NCBI GenBank assembly: GCA_023091665.1
Contig: JALJCQ010000016.1
Coordinates: 124,001 to 188,000, forward strand
Origin: Pythium myriotylum
Taxonomy: Eukaryota > Oomycota > Peronosporomycetes > Pythiales > Pythiaceae
Length of the DNA: 64,000 bases
Direction: 5' to 3'
The notes under the pieces were generated by a model. The model worked only from the letters and a program-made list of their open reading frames with translations, was not told where the DNA came from and did not search any database. The position numbers were made by a program, and so were the translations under genes. How positions within the stretch are numbered: the stretch's first letter is position 1; each line of letters begins with the position of its first letter. Below are positions 11,987 through 21,855 of this stretch, piece by piece.

Positions 11987-12732
11987 CTCCCCCATCCAAG
12001 CTCAGATGGCTTCCTTCAACTCGGGCTCGCTGTGTCATTCCTGGATACAAGTTGAGTCGAAGCTCGACACGACTCGTGGAGTGATCGGTGGTTATCCTTT
12101 GCGCTGGGCCTGAAGAACCCCGGTCTTCATCGAACGTCACGGACTTCATGTGTCTGCAGCCAGGACAACACCAACAGGGCTTCTGGTTCTCAGGAAGAAC
12201 GATTATCCTTTGGCGGTTTGCGCCATTTCTTGCTGCTGGCTGTGATCACCGTGATCGCGTAGACAACCAGATCCAAGAGGCGGAATCCTCCAAACATCCC
12301 ATCATCATCGCGCTGCTCCTTCTCCGGGGCAGTGAGTGGATCCCAAGCTTCTCGTTGGCGTCGTTTCGAGGCCTCGGTGCTGCATCAGTCGAGTTCCGGG
12401 AGCTCATTGGTAGTCAGTTATCCAATCGTCGGATCGTATCCGATCGACACTGCACTCAACGGCCTCACGTCCGCGGCTACGATTGGTCCATATCAGACTA
12501 TCCACTTTCTTTTTAACCAATTACTCTACATCACAACCTTAAGATGCAACAATAACAGTTGTAGTTGCTAAATGAGAGATTCTGTTGTGACACCTGTCGG
12601 TCGGTTTGCGTCGTGCCATTGGGGCAAAGATGCAGCCGTGACCCCGCCAGTCGGAGTGTCCTGCGCTGGAGTTGCATCGGCGGAATAGGAACGGCAGGCC
12701 TTCCGCCTCCACGGTCCTGGGTCTCAGCTGAC

Positions 12733-12739
12733 CCACTTC
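12733..12739 (+). promoter_or_regulatory. Initiator-like element of the TauE gene
   Basis: CCACTTC matches YCAYTYY, the oomycete initiator, 14 bp before the ATG at 12753. It is followed after TGC by AATTCTC, close to the flanking promoter element (MWTTTNC) known next to oomycete initiators. Confidence 0.45.
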
Positions 12740-12752
12740 TGCAATTCTCGCG

Positions 12753-14423
12753 ATGGCCGCGCACCCGGTTCGCCTCTCCGCTCGCTTCTCGGCGGCGCTG
12801 CTGCTGCTGGCCCTCGTCTGTCTCTCAGTGGCCGCCGAGTCCGACGCTGGCCTGAGCGTGGAGGCCACGACTGAGCTCGAAAAGGCCCATGCCTGCCATG
12901 CCTCGGTAGACTGCGTCGAAGCCAACCTCGGTGGCCACGTCTGTCGCGATAATGTGTGCGTCCCGGACAAACTCTTCCCACTCTCGCGTACCGAGATCTA
13001 CGGCTCGATCGCGGCCTTCGTGGCCAACATCCTCGCCGCTGGCTCCGGCCTCGGTGGCGGCGGTCTGCTCGTGCCTGCCTACATTCTTACAATGGGCCTA
13101 TCGTCGCACGAAGCCATCCCGCTGTCCAAGGCCACGATCTTCGGTAGTTCTATTGCGAGCTTTCTCATCAACGTCCGCAAACGCCACCCTCTTGCTCGCG
13201 ACCGCCCGCTCATTGACTACGAGACGGTGCTCATGATGGAACCAATGACGCTCGCCGGTACCATTATCGGTGTGAACATGAACAAGGTCTTCCCCGAGTG
13301 GCTAATCACGGTGTGTATCGTCTGGTTGCTGACGAAAACCAGCTTGCGCACCTACGACAAGGGTGTCAAGATCTGGAAAGAAGAACGAGCCGCCGATCGC
13401 AAGATTGTGTCAGACATTGTAGCGTACTGGAAGCTGCTGCCGAGCCAAAGCAAGTTCAAGAAATTTCGTGCTGTCGCTCGAGCCTACCTAAAGTGGAAGT
13501 CTTACAAGCGACCGGCTGCGCAGAAGCTGATCAAGACCATCGAGGTCTCGAATCCTCAAGAGGACGATCGCGCGTCTTTGGCGAGCACCGTGCTCTCAAT
13601 TAATGATTTGGATGATGACTATGACCTCAGTGACAACTCGAACGAGGAAGAAACGCTCATGAATGCTGGTGTTCAGAAAAGCGACCTTCTCGTCGACCAC
13701 ATGCCGTCGTTGGAAGAGCTCAAGGCCTATCGGCGCCGAGTACCATACGGCGACCTTGTGGTTCTCTTCATGACGTGGGTCGGACTCGTGCTCTTTTCTC
13801 TCGCCAAGGGTGGCCATGGAAGCCCAAGTATAATTGGCCTCACCTGCGGTGGAGTCGGGTACTGGGTTTTGGTGGTACTCTCATTCCCGTTTTTTGCACT
13901 TGCGACTCTGTACTATGGTATCAAGATTGCTAGAACCCATCGATTTCTAAAGGCTTCGGGCTACGAGTATCTAAAGGGTGATATGGTCTGGGACCGCGAC
14001 GCGATCGTCAAGTACCCGGCGCTCTGCACTGCTGCTGGTCTTGCGGCTGGCCTGCTTGGAATCGGAGGAGGTATGGTGAAAGGGCCACTTCTTTTGGAGA
14101 TGGGACTGCTTCCTCAAGTGTCATCGGCTACCTCCTCGTCCATGATCCTTTTCACATCGTCTGCTACAACGATCCAGTTTATCATCATGGGAACGCTCTC
14201 GGTGGATCACGCTTTGTGGCACGGCTTGATCGGGTTCGTTGCGGGTGTCATCGGCCAGTTTGGACTGTCCTACCTCATCAAGAAGTACCGCACGGCGGCC
14301 TTCGTGATCTTCCTCATCGCTGGCGTGGTTGGATTCAGTGGAATTATCATGGGTGTGCTTGGAGCTCAGAAGCTTTCGATCACGGGCATCGGAGGCTTCA
14401 GGCCGCTCTGCCTCGCGACGTAA
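12753..14423 (+). CDS. TauE/SafE-family membrane transporter
   Basis: Single exon, 556 aa. A signal peptide (about residues 1-28, hydrophobic core ALLLLALVCLSVA) is followed by a short Cys-containing lumenal segment with four spaced cysteines (CHASVDC, HVCRDNVC). Then come two TauE/SafE halves: the first with YGSIAAFVANILAAGSGLGGGGLLVPAY and KATIFGSSIASFL, the second with CTAAGLAAGLLGIGGGMVKGPLLLEMG and SSMILFTSSATTIQFI (each quoted in part). A hydrophilic loop of about 130 residues with an acidic patch (DLDDDYDLSDNSNEEE) separates the halves. The family exports sulfite, sulfoacetate or related anions in bacteria; in eukaryotes the substrate is mostly unknown. The position of the signal peptide suggests entry into the secretory pathway. 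No intron is needed. Confidence 0.88.
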   Translation: MAAHPVRLSARFSAALLLLALVCLSVAAESDAGLSVEATTELEKAHACHASVDCVEANLGGHVCRDNVCVPDKLFPLSRTEIYGSIAAFVANILAAGSGLGGGGLLVPAYILTMGLSSHEAIPLSKATIFGSSIASFLINVRKRHPLARDRPLIDYETVLMMEPMTLAGTIIGVNMNKVFPEWLITVCIVWLLTKTSLRTYDKGVKIWKEERAADRKIVSDIVAYWKLLPSQSKFKKFRAVARAYLKWKSYKRPAAQKLIKTIEVSNPQEDDRASLASTVLSINDLDDDYDLSDNSNEEETLMNAGVQKSDLLVDHMPSLEELKAYRRRVPYGDLVVLFMTWVGLVLFSLAKGGHGSPSIIGLTCGGVGYWVLVVLSFPFFALATLYYGIKIARTHRFLKASGYEYLKGDMVWDRDAIVKYPALCTAAGLAAGLLGIGGGMVKGPLLLEMGLLPQVSSATSSSMILFTSSATTIQFIIMGTLSVDHALWHGLIGFVAGVIGQFGLSYLIKKYRTAAFVIFLIAGVVGFSGIIMGVLGAQKLSITGIGGFRPLCLAT

Positions 14424-15002
14424 AGTCACCTTCGTTGGCACGGTTTATTAGTAAGTTATACGATAGCTGAAAAATGCAGCTTCATTTTGGTCCGGTAATT
14501 GCGTAAATAAACTCGCGCTTCATGAATTGTGGTGGGCCAAAATATGAGTTTCTCCTTTGTTGCAGTGTTGGTGGTGTTCTGTGGCAATGCTACAAGAGTA
14601 GACCTACAAATCAACCATCGTTTACGAGACTGGTGAGAATCTTATAGATTGAAGTGTACACCAATCGCCGAAGAGATTTTGCGAGGTGGGTTGGGCGACT
14701 TCTGGTATCAAAATTGAACAAGAGATGCACAGGCAGACTGCTCAAAACGAACCATGCCAGTCTCGACCAGTGAACGAACAAGGATGGAAAGCAAAAGCAA
14801 ACCCACTGGCCTCAGTATATTCGCTTCTCCTCTGTGTCTTCATCGGTCCACTCCACTCCACGCTGCTACTGCCCAAACAGAGCGATCAAGCACCGGCAGC
14901 AGTGACTGAAGCAGGCGCACCACCGACTGGCGTTTCACCAGGAATTCAGCAACTCTTATTATTGAACACAGCTGACTAGTATCCTCCAGCAAAGCGGAAG
15001 GT
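14424..15002. other. Convergent spacer between TauE and RPS18, no gene seen
   Basis: 580 bp lying between two 3' ends. It is AT-richer than the flanking genes and probably holds both 3' UTRs. The plus-strand open frame 14686-14979 has no recognisable feature. Confidence 0.5.
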
Positions 15003-15909
15003 TTACTTCTTGCCACCCGTGATCGTGGCGAGCATACCCACGACCTGGCGACGACGGCCCGTGGTCTTGGTGTGCTGGCCACGCACCTTGAGGCCCCACC
15101 AGTGACGGAGACCACGGTGGACGGCGATCTTCTTGAGACGCTCCAAGTCATCACGGAGCTTGCTCTGCAAGTTGTTGGCAACAGCCTGCGAGTGCTTGCC
15201 CGTCTTGTAGTCCTTCTTACGGTTCAAGAACCAGACCGGGATCTTGAACTGCTGCGGGTTCTGGATGATGGCCACGAGACGCTCGATCTCATCGTTGGTG
15301 AGCTCACCAGCGCTGAATTGATACAGATACGATTAGAACCACGACTCGACAGCTCGGGGCGAGAGGTAATAGTGTACACACCGCTTGGTGATGTCGACTT
15401 CGGCCTTCTTGCAGATCATGATCGAGAAACGGCGACCGACACCCTGGATGGCCGTGAGGGCCACCCACACCTTACGACGACCATCGACGTTGGTGTTGAG
15501 GATACGGAGAATGTGCTGGAAGTCTGGTCCAATGACAAGCGACTGCAGAACACACGAGGCACGCGCGTCAATACACGTCGATCCACACGAGATCGTGGCA
15601 AGCAGCGATGCGAGGACAACGGCGAGCGAGAGGAAAAGCCGCCCGAACACGATCTGCGCCCTACTCGATCTCGAGCCGAACGCCGGTTGGACTCGACTGC
15701 TCGATTGTCTCTGCGATCCTTTTGTCGTTCCGCGACTGTCGTCGCCTCGGTATCATCTCGCCCGCAGTCGCGTGGATCCTGTCGGCAGCTCCGCTCGTGT
15801 GCGGCGCTCGCGTCTAGCTGTCTCGTCGGCGCTTCCTTCGATTGCGACCGTCGCCCGCTGACGCCACTCGCTCGCCGCGTCGCTCGCGCGCGCGCAGAGC
15901 ACTTACCAT
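15003..15909 (-). CDS. RPS18: 40S ribosomal protein S18 (uS13)
   Basis: Small-subunit head protein of the cytosolic ribosome. Exons: 15909-15907 (just the ATG), 15542-15382, and 15312-15003 (TAA), giving 157 aa, close to the usual 152-155. The first intron begins directly after the start codon (ATG|GTAAGT) and is 364 bp long; the second splits an Arg codon in [10 protein letters not shown]. The sequence is unmistakable: [70 protein letters not shown]. Two open frames on the plus strand inside the first intron are chance. The gene is divergent from the proteasome beta2 gene. Confidence 0.97.
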
Positions 15910-16072
15910 GGTTGCTGCTTTTCCTGTGGCGGTGGGAATAAAGGTGGAAACCGCGGGTCGGCCGCAGCGACTGGTATTGAGGGAACTCACTTGGTTTCAG
16001 TATGCACAGAAATGACTGGCAGTCGCGAAGCTGTGGGGTGTCGGCCAGTTAAAGCAATGCGGGATAGGGGAT

Positions 16073-16116
16073 ATTGGGGCCAATCAAGACCGATATAAGG
16101 TATATTTACAGCCAAT
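16073..16116. promoter_or_regulatory. Cluster of three CCAAT-type sites
   Basis: ATTGG at 16073-16077, CCAAT at 16080-16084 and CCAAT at 16112-16116, central between the divergent RPS18 and proteasome beta2 genes, both highly expressed housekeeping genes. Shared NF-Y control is inferred. Confidence 0.4.
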
Positions 16117-16297
16117 CAATCGACACTTCTGTATTCGATAGCGGAGGGAAATTGTTCCTAAACCTGTGTTGTACAGTACCAGTTGTTAGAGGTACTGCGC
16201 GCGAACCAGCTTTAATAGAAGGTCACCTCTCAAATATGATTTCGTAAATACGAACCTGGTCACCAGGCTGTTTTTTTACGATGGGGCCATGTCCCGA

Positions 16298-16304
16298 TCA
16301 CTTT
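16298..16304 (+). promoter_or_regulatory. Initiator-like element of proteasome beta2
   Basis: TCACTTT matches TCAYTYY. The first ATG downstream is the one at 16373 chosen as the start; an in-frame ATG at 16289 lies upstream of it and would not be transcribed if this is the initiation site. Confidence 0.4.
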
Positions 16305-16372
16305 GGAGGGGGCCCGAAATCTTCGGGATCCAAAGGGGAGCGGAAGAAGCAAGCGGAAGCTACGCGCACGAC

Positions 16373-17645
16373 ATGACCGACTTCCGACGCACGCTCAACA
16401 CCTTCGGGGACGCGTTCCCAGTGGCCGAGGACGCCGTCCACGGCGGCTTCAACTTCGACAACTGCCGCCGCAATGAGCTGATCATGGCAGCCGGCGGCGG
16501 CAACGCACCGGCCATCAAGGCCAAGAAGACCGGCACGACGATCTGTGGCGTACTCTTCAAGGTACGGCCGCTCTTGTCGCGCCGCGACAACTGAAACGGC
16601 TCTAACGAGGTCGCTGGAAACCAGGATGGTGTTGTGCTCGGTGCGGATACGCGCTCGACGGGCGGCAGCGTGGTACGTCGATGAAGATCGCAGTCGCTTC
16701 GGAGTGGACAGAGAGCCAATATGTGCTTTGTACTCGCAGGTGATGGACAAGAACTGCGAGAAGATCCACTACATCGCGCCGAACATTTACTGCTGTGGCG
16801 CGGGTACAGCTGCTGACACGGAGAACACGACTGGTGCGTGGGTTGACGGATCGTCGTTCTCGAACGCGTCAAGGCTGATCAACTCGTGCCATCTCTAGGT
16901 CTGATTGCGTCCCAATTGGAGCTTCACCGCCTGGTGAGTCAACTCAACGTAGCCGTGACTCTGCAACAGCTTATCATTTGTGGATGTGATGTAGAACACG
17001 GACACGGAGTCCCGCGTCTCGGCTGCGATGACGCTGCTGAAGCGAATGCTTTTCCAGTACCAGGGCTACGTGTCTGCTGCTTTGGTGCTCGGCGGTGTTG
17101 ACTGCACTGGGCCGCACCTCTACACGGTGTACCCTCATGGCAGGTTAGTCGCCTCAACCCTGTGATGCGAAGGTGGTGAACTTTCATTGTCTGAGCAACT
17201 CCACTTTTGTAGCACCGACAAGTTGCCTTTCGTTACCATGGGCTCTGGTAGTCTCGCCGCAATGTCTGTGTTCGAGCACGGCTACAAGGACGGACTCACA
17301 GAGGCAGAGGCGAAGAAGCTCGTCCAGGAAGCCATTTTGGCGGGTGTCTGGAATGATTTGGGATCGGGCAGCAACGTAGACATCACCATTATTAAGCGCG
17401 TGAATGGCGTGGTCGAAGTTGTCAAGGACATCAACTCCATTACTCCAAACAATGTTGCCGACCTGCGTAACCAGATCCAGCGTGACATCGTCACTAGCAT
17501 TCCTCGTGGCGCTACCCGTAAGTCTTCGTGTGATGAATTGGTTCTGTTCCATGCCACTGACGGTGTTATTTGACCAGGTGTGTTGAACTCTACGTTCGAG
17601 GCCTTCCCGGTTGTTGTCGAAGAGGCTACTCCAATGGAATTATAA
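16373..17645 (+). CDS. 20S proteasome subunit beta2 (PSMB7/Pup1 type)
   Basis: Trypsin-like catalytic subunit of the 20S core. Seven exons: 16373-16561, 16625-16672, 16740-16833, 16899-16933, 16995-17143, 17213-17517, 17578-17645; 295 aa; every intron is GT-AG and the phases agree. The propeptide is cleaved at KKTG|TTICG, so Thr55 becomes the catalytic Thr1. Family landmarks: [74 protein letters not shown]. The C-terminal tail ([16 protein letters not shown]) corresponds to the arm that wraps the neighbouring beta3 subunit. This is the most intron-rich small gene in the window, with an exon of 35 nt. Confidence 0.96.
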
Positions 17646-17773
17646 GTGATTGGATACCGAGGAAGAGATACGCATTGGGTTTTCAAAGTTTCCATGCTTC
17701 AGCCTTGTCGACGCTCTTCACGTAGATGAATACAACCCTCTTTTAACCCTGGAATCATTTTTGTTAGCGACAT

Positions 17774-18910
17774 CTATGCGTTTTGCGACGGCGCGATGGT
17801 TTCGGCTTGTAGTTCGAGCTTCTCTGTGATGTCGACTGGCAGAGCATACACTGGGTGGACGTTTCGGATCTGGGCGTATTCGGGGTGATTTGCCTTCTCG
17901 CCTTCGAAATAGCCCAACATGATGAGACCACAAATGCCAAAGAACGTATGGAACACATCTGCCACGTTCCCAGGTCGATCAGCGATGCCTCCGTCTTCCA
18001 AATCCTGGCACTCGAGAATGTAGTTGATGAGTTTCGCCTTGTTGATCCAATCGAGTTTACCGATCATGATCAGACTGGAAATGTTCCACCAACTGTAGCA
18101 AACGTCAGCTTGCTTTTCCGGGCGACCATTAAGACCTCCAGAGTCGCACTGGCGCTCACACAGCCACCATCCGAGAAGTTCGTCATCGACATACTATCAA
18201 TTCATTGCTGATCAGTCTTCAGTATCAATGGCGTGAGTGCCACAGATGCTTACCTCTTTCACAGCGTGTCCAATCGACAGAGCGCCGACTGCAGTGAAAA
18301 TGTGGCCACCATGCGATTCGCAACCTAGCCGCACCATTCGAGTTAAAACGCCAAAGTCTCCACGAGAATTCCACCACATCTCACCTGGAATATTACCAAA
18401 CCCGCCATCGAAGTTGCGGCAAGAATGGACATACGCCATCGCCTTTGGGATATCCACCAAGTCCTTGCGCTTTAGAATGGACAATGCCGAGAGCGCGCAG
18501 TAGGTGAACTTGGTGTCGATCTCTCTCCACTCGTCGCCGCCAAACGAGCCATCCTCCTGCTGTAAACTCGCAACGTACTGCGCCGTCTTGTCGGCGTCGA
18601 TGCGGTCCAGAGCGTTGAGCATGGCGAGAATCAGAAGCGCGTGCAACGTGTAGAGCAAGTGGCGGTCGTGGCCCACGTTGCCGCCAAAGCCCCCCTCGGG
18701 ATGCTCGCACTTGAGCACCCACTCGACGATCTCGTCGGGCCCCATGTCTTGTTCACGGCCCAAGAGCGCCATGGCGCCGACGCCCCAGTACATGCCACTG
18801 ATGCGCATGTGCTCGGTCATGCATGACTCAAAGTCCTCTTTCTTGTTCTTGAGACCGACGAGGTACTTGAGGTGCAGGTCCAGGTCGAAGCCCTTGCCAG
18901 CCGCCGCCAT
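17774..18910 (-). CDS. RABGGTB: Rab geranylgeranyltransferase beta subunit
   Basis: Beta subunit of the enzyme that attaches geranylgeranyl groups to Rab GTPases, with the alpha subunit and Rab escort protein. Exons 18910-18254 and 18193-17774 give 358 aa; the intron is phase 0. Prenyltransferase barrel repeats with GGF/GG-F motifs: [78 protein letters not shown]. Zinc ligands are visible: Asp and Cys of ADVCYSWW and the His of VFHTFFG. The start ATG at 18910 (MAAAGKGFD) is preferred because the upstream extension has no ATG. Convergent with the proteasome gene, with 128 bp between stops. Confidence 0.95.
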
Positions 18911-19053
18911 GGTGCTGTGGCTACTCCTTCTTTCGGGGGCCACCTCTCTTCAAGCCCCGGATGCTTTTTCCATGAAAATAGTGTGGCCCACATTATTTGC
19001 AGTATGCGGTGGGCTACACCATTCCTGAACTTGAAGATTACGTGATCAAATCA

Positions 19054-19142
19054 ATTGGTCCATTCCGCCGTCGCAACGCTTGGCTCGGGAGATCTGTTCT
19101 CGAACGAGTGGTCCCTTTGGTTCGTCGAAGTGTTCCCATTCC
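19054..19142 (+). promoter_or_regulatory. CCAAT-type site and initiator-like element of the double GST gene
   Basis: ATTGG at 19054-19058 is followed by CCATTCC (YCAYTYY) at 19136-19142, 21 bp before the ATG at 19164. Order and spacing resemble a simple proximal promoter. Confidence 0.4.
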
Positions 19143-19163
19143 GCAATCTGCTCCCTTCAAGAG

Positions 19164-20426
19164 ATGCCAGCCTTCCCCAAGCTCAAACTCGTCTACTTCA
19201 ACGCGGCCGGCCGCGCAGAGAGCGTGCGTCTCGCGTTCTACATCGGCGACGTCCCGTTCGAGGACGAGCGTCTCTCGTTCGAGCAGTTCGGAGCCCGCAA
19301 GGCCTCATTCCCCTTCGGCCAGGCCCCGGTGCTCGAAGTGGATGGAGAAGCCCTCGCCCAGTCGCAGGCCATGCTCCGCTACGCCGGTCGGCTCGCGAAC
19401 TTGTACCCTGCGAACGACCCCCTCGCTGCGCTCAAGATCGACGAAATCCTTAGCATCTTTGACGAACTCCAAGAGAAGATGGGCCCGTCTTTCCACGAGA
19501 AAGATGCGGAGAAGAAGAAGGCTCTTCGCGAAGAGCTCGCCAATGTGATCTTCCCGCGTTACCTCGCTCGCATCGAAGCTCGTCTTGCCAAGATGAAGCA
19601 ATACCCAGTCTTCCAGACGAGCGATGTCTTCATCCACGAGATTGCTGTGTTCGCCTTTGTTCGTGTCATCCACAATGGAGTCCTTGACCACGTGCCGACA
19701 ACTGTCACTGATGGGTACACTGAGCTCAACGCTGCTGCGACCAAGATCCGCGAACACCAAAAGGTCAAGGAGTGGTACGCGAATCCTCGAAACGTCACGC
19801 CCAAGTTCAAGCTCACGTACTTTGCCGGTGCTGGTCGTGCCTCGTCAATTCGCCTTGCGTTCTACCTCGGAGGCATCGACTTTGAGGACGAACGCATTGA
19901 CCGTAGTGAGTTCGAGAGCCGCCGCGACGCCTTCCCGTTTAGCCAGGTGCCGGTTCTCGACGTCGGCGGTGATCTGATCTCGCAGTCGCTTCCTATCTTA
20001 CGCTATGTTGGAAGCATGACGGGGTTGTACCCGGTCAATGACGCATTGGCCGCACTCCGAATCGACGAAATGCTGTGCCTCATTGATGATTTCTACAACG
20101 CTATGTCCCCGACATACCGCATGGAGCCCGAGGCACAAATCGCTGCTCGCACCGCCCTGTTGGAAGGGTCGATCGGCAAGTACATCGCTGGCGCTGAGAA
20201 GCGTGTGGCCTCGCGTGGCACCAAGTACGCGGTCGGCAACGAACTCACGATCGCGGACCTCGCGCTCCACGGAGTCGTGCTTGGACTCAAGAGCGGCCAC
20301 CTCAGCGGTATCCCGACGACTTGGGTCGATTCGTACCCGCATCTCGTGCGCATTTACGACCAGGTCAACGGCCTCGCCAAGGTCCAGGAGTACCTGACGA
20401 CCAAGGCGTTCAAATGCGACGTGTGA
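19164..20426 (+). CDS. Tandem two-domain glutathione S-transferase (sigma-like)
   Basis: Single exon, 420 aa, start ATG 19164 (MPAFPKLKLVYFNAAGRAE). It contains two complete GST units head to tail. Unit 1: residues 1-205, glutathione site Tyr in KLVYF, PVLEVDGEALAQSQAMLRY (the QS-x-x-I/M-x-RY motif). Unit 2: residues about 211-420, KLTYFAGAGRASSIRLAFYL, PVLDVGGDLISQSLPILRY. A normal GST is about 210 residues, so this is a covalent dimer equivalent. The units are clearly homologous, so internal duplication is inferred. In unit 2 the Glu of the GRAE motif is replaced by Ser. Expected role: conjugation of glutathione to electrophiles in the cytosol; possibly prostaglandin-type isomerase activity as in sigma-class enzymes. 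Confidence 0.93.
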   Translation: MPAFPKLKLVYFNAAGRAESVRLAFYIGDVPFEDERLSFEQFGARKASFPFGQAPVLEVDGEALAQSQAMLRYAGRLANLYPANDPLAALKIDEILSIFDELQEKMGPSFHEKDAEKKKALREELANVIFPRYLARIEARLAKMKQYPVFQTSDVFIHEIAVFAFVRVIHNGVLDHVPTTVTDGYTELNAAATKIREHQKVKEWYANPRNVTPKFKLTYFAGAGRASSIRLAFYLGGIDFEDERIDRSEFESRRDAFPFSQVPVLDVGGDLISQSLPILRYVGSMTGLYPVNDALAALRIDEMLCLIDDFYNAMSPTYRMEPEAQIAARTALLEGSIGKYIAGAEKRVASRGTKYAVGNELTIADLALHGVVLGLKSGHLSGIPTTWVDSYPHLVRIYDQVNGLAKVQEYLTTKAFKCDV

Positions 20427-20536
20427 GACGCAGAGAGCTCAGTGTTGAAGTGGATCTGTTTAATACATTGATTCCAACACAGTAGCAGTTTAAAACAATC
20501 CCCCCTCTGTTCCAGTTCAATTTGATGTGTCCCACG

Positions 20537-20544
20537 CCAATTGG
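20537..20544. promoter_or_regulatory. Palindromic CCAATTGG upstream of alpha-SNAP
   Basis: CCAATTGG reads as a CCAAT box on both strands. It lies 64 bp before the alpha-SNAP ATG and 110 bp after the GST stop. Confidence 0.35.
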
Positions 20545-20607
20545 TCCACAAAGAAACCCCGAAAACGCCCGTGTAGAGGAGCTCAACGCGGCAGCCCAGA
20601 GGCGACC

Positions 20608-21761
20608 ATGTCAGCGGAAGCGAAGGCCGCCGACTACTACGCGCAGGCGCAGAAGGCGCTGAAGAAGACGTCGTTCTTCTCCTTCGGCTCGGGGTCGCAG
20701 AAGTTCGAGGACGCCAGCGACCTCTTCGAGAAGGCCGGCAACCAGTACAAGGTCGCGCGGAAATGTACGTGGCGCAAGGGAGCGGAGGCCCGAGAGGCCG
20801 CGGCCCACTGACGCGGCGTGCGGGAGCGTAGGGCAAGAGGCGGCGGATGCGTATGCCAAGTGTGCAGAGTGCCAGGTGCGGAGGTCGCTCGCGGCTCGTG
20901 GTCGCAGGAGTGGATCTCATCCCGATGGGTTTTTGTCAATTCGCAGATGAAGCTCAAAGAGAGCTCGCGCGCAGCCCAGTTCTACCAGAACGCTGGCGAG
21001 GCCATGTCCAAGGTCAATCCGCATGGTTGGTCTCTAGCAAGCGACTATCGTGTAGCTCTGTGCCTCACCTCCACTCTCCCCTGATGTAGATTCGGTTGAG
21101 TACTTCAAGACGGCGATCGCGATGCTCTGTGACGCTGGACGATTCTCAAACGCCGCTAAGCTGCAGAAGCAAATTGCGGAGGTGTTCGAGGGCCAGGATA
21201 ACAAAGAGGAAGCGCTCGAAGCCTATCGCCAGGCTGCCGACTACTTCTCGGGGGAGAACCAGCAATCGTCCGCCAACAACATGCTGCTCAAGGTCGCCCA
21301 GCTCTCGGCGCAGCTCGAGCGCTACGATGCAGCGATGGAGATCTACGAGAAGATTGCCAAGGACTCGATGGAGTCGAACTTGCTCAAGTTCAATGCGAAG
21401 AACCACTTGCTCAACGCTGGCATCTGCGCCTTGGCGACAAGCGACCTCGTTCTGGTGCAGATGAAGGGGCAGGAATACCAAGAGATTGACTACACGTTCG
21501 GAGACAGTCGAGAGGGCAAGTTCCTACAGGTAAAGCGTTGCGCTTATTACTTTTGCGTTCACGATTGCAGTGCTAACGATAGTGGAATGGCGTTTGTAGG
21601 CGATGTTTCAGGCCTACGAGAGCTTCAACAGTGATGCGTTCGCGGACGCTGTGTACCAGTATGATACAATCTCCAAGATCGAACCGTGGAAGATCACGAT
21701 TCTCCTGAAGGTCAAGGAGAGCATTGCTGGTGAGGTTGATGCCACGCAAGATCTGACGTAG
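20608..21761 (+). CDS. Alpha-SNAP (NSF attachment protein)
   Basis: Adaptor that binds SNARE complexes and recruits the NSF ATPase for disassembly after membrane fusion. Exons: 20608-20764, 20832-20875, 20947-21025, 21090-21529, 21600-21761; 293 aa, the usual family length; phases agree. All-helical TPR-like protein: AQKALKKTSFFSFGSGSQKFE (the membrane-contact loop; quoted region about residues 13-33), FYQNAGEAMSKVNPHDSVEYF, QAADYFSGENQQSSANNMLLK, DSMESNLLKFNAKNHLLNAG. The C-terminus (ILLKVKESIAGEVDATQDLT) ends in leucine-threonine, where most alpha-SNAPs end with an NSF-activating leucine one residue from the end. Head-to-head with nothing; convergent with the next minus-strand gene, 94 bp apart. 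Confidence 0.95.
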
Positions 21762-21855
21762 ATCTCTCGCAATCGCCAATATGGGCGCTTCAGCCCACCC
21801 AGCTCAGAACGAGACAGAATACACGTAAACGATCGGTGTTTAAATATTGCGATGC

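Larger units (their letters stand above)
11799..12752. other. Divergent promoter region (SH3BGRL-like / TauE), no gene seen
   Basis: About 950 bp between two outward-facing genes. It holds a 29-nt inverted repeat at 11958-11986, CCAAT-type sites at 12482-12486 (ATTGG) and 12517-12521 (CCAAT), and an initiator-like element at 12733-12739. Short open frames here (for example 12088-12516) show no domain and no splice partners. Confidence 0.5.
15910..16372. other. Divergent promoter between RPS18 and proteasome beta2
   Basis: About 460 bp. It contains a cluster of CCAAT-type sites (ATTGG 16073-16077, CCAAT 16080-16084, CCAAT 16112-16116), an AT-rich middle, and an initiator-like TCACTTT at 16298-16304. 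No gene seen. Confidence 0.5.

Noticed and set aside
15546..15906. Open frames inside the first RPS18 intron
   Set aside because: The stretch is bounded by ATG|GTAAGT and CTGCAG and no conserved sequence is present.
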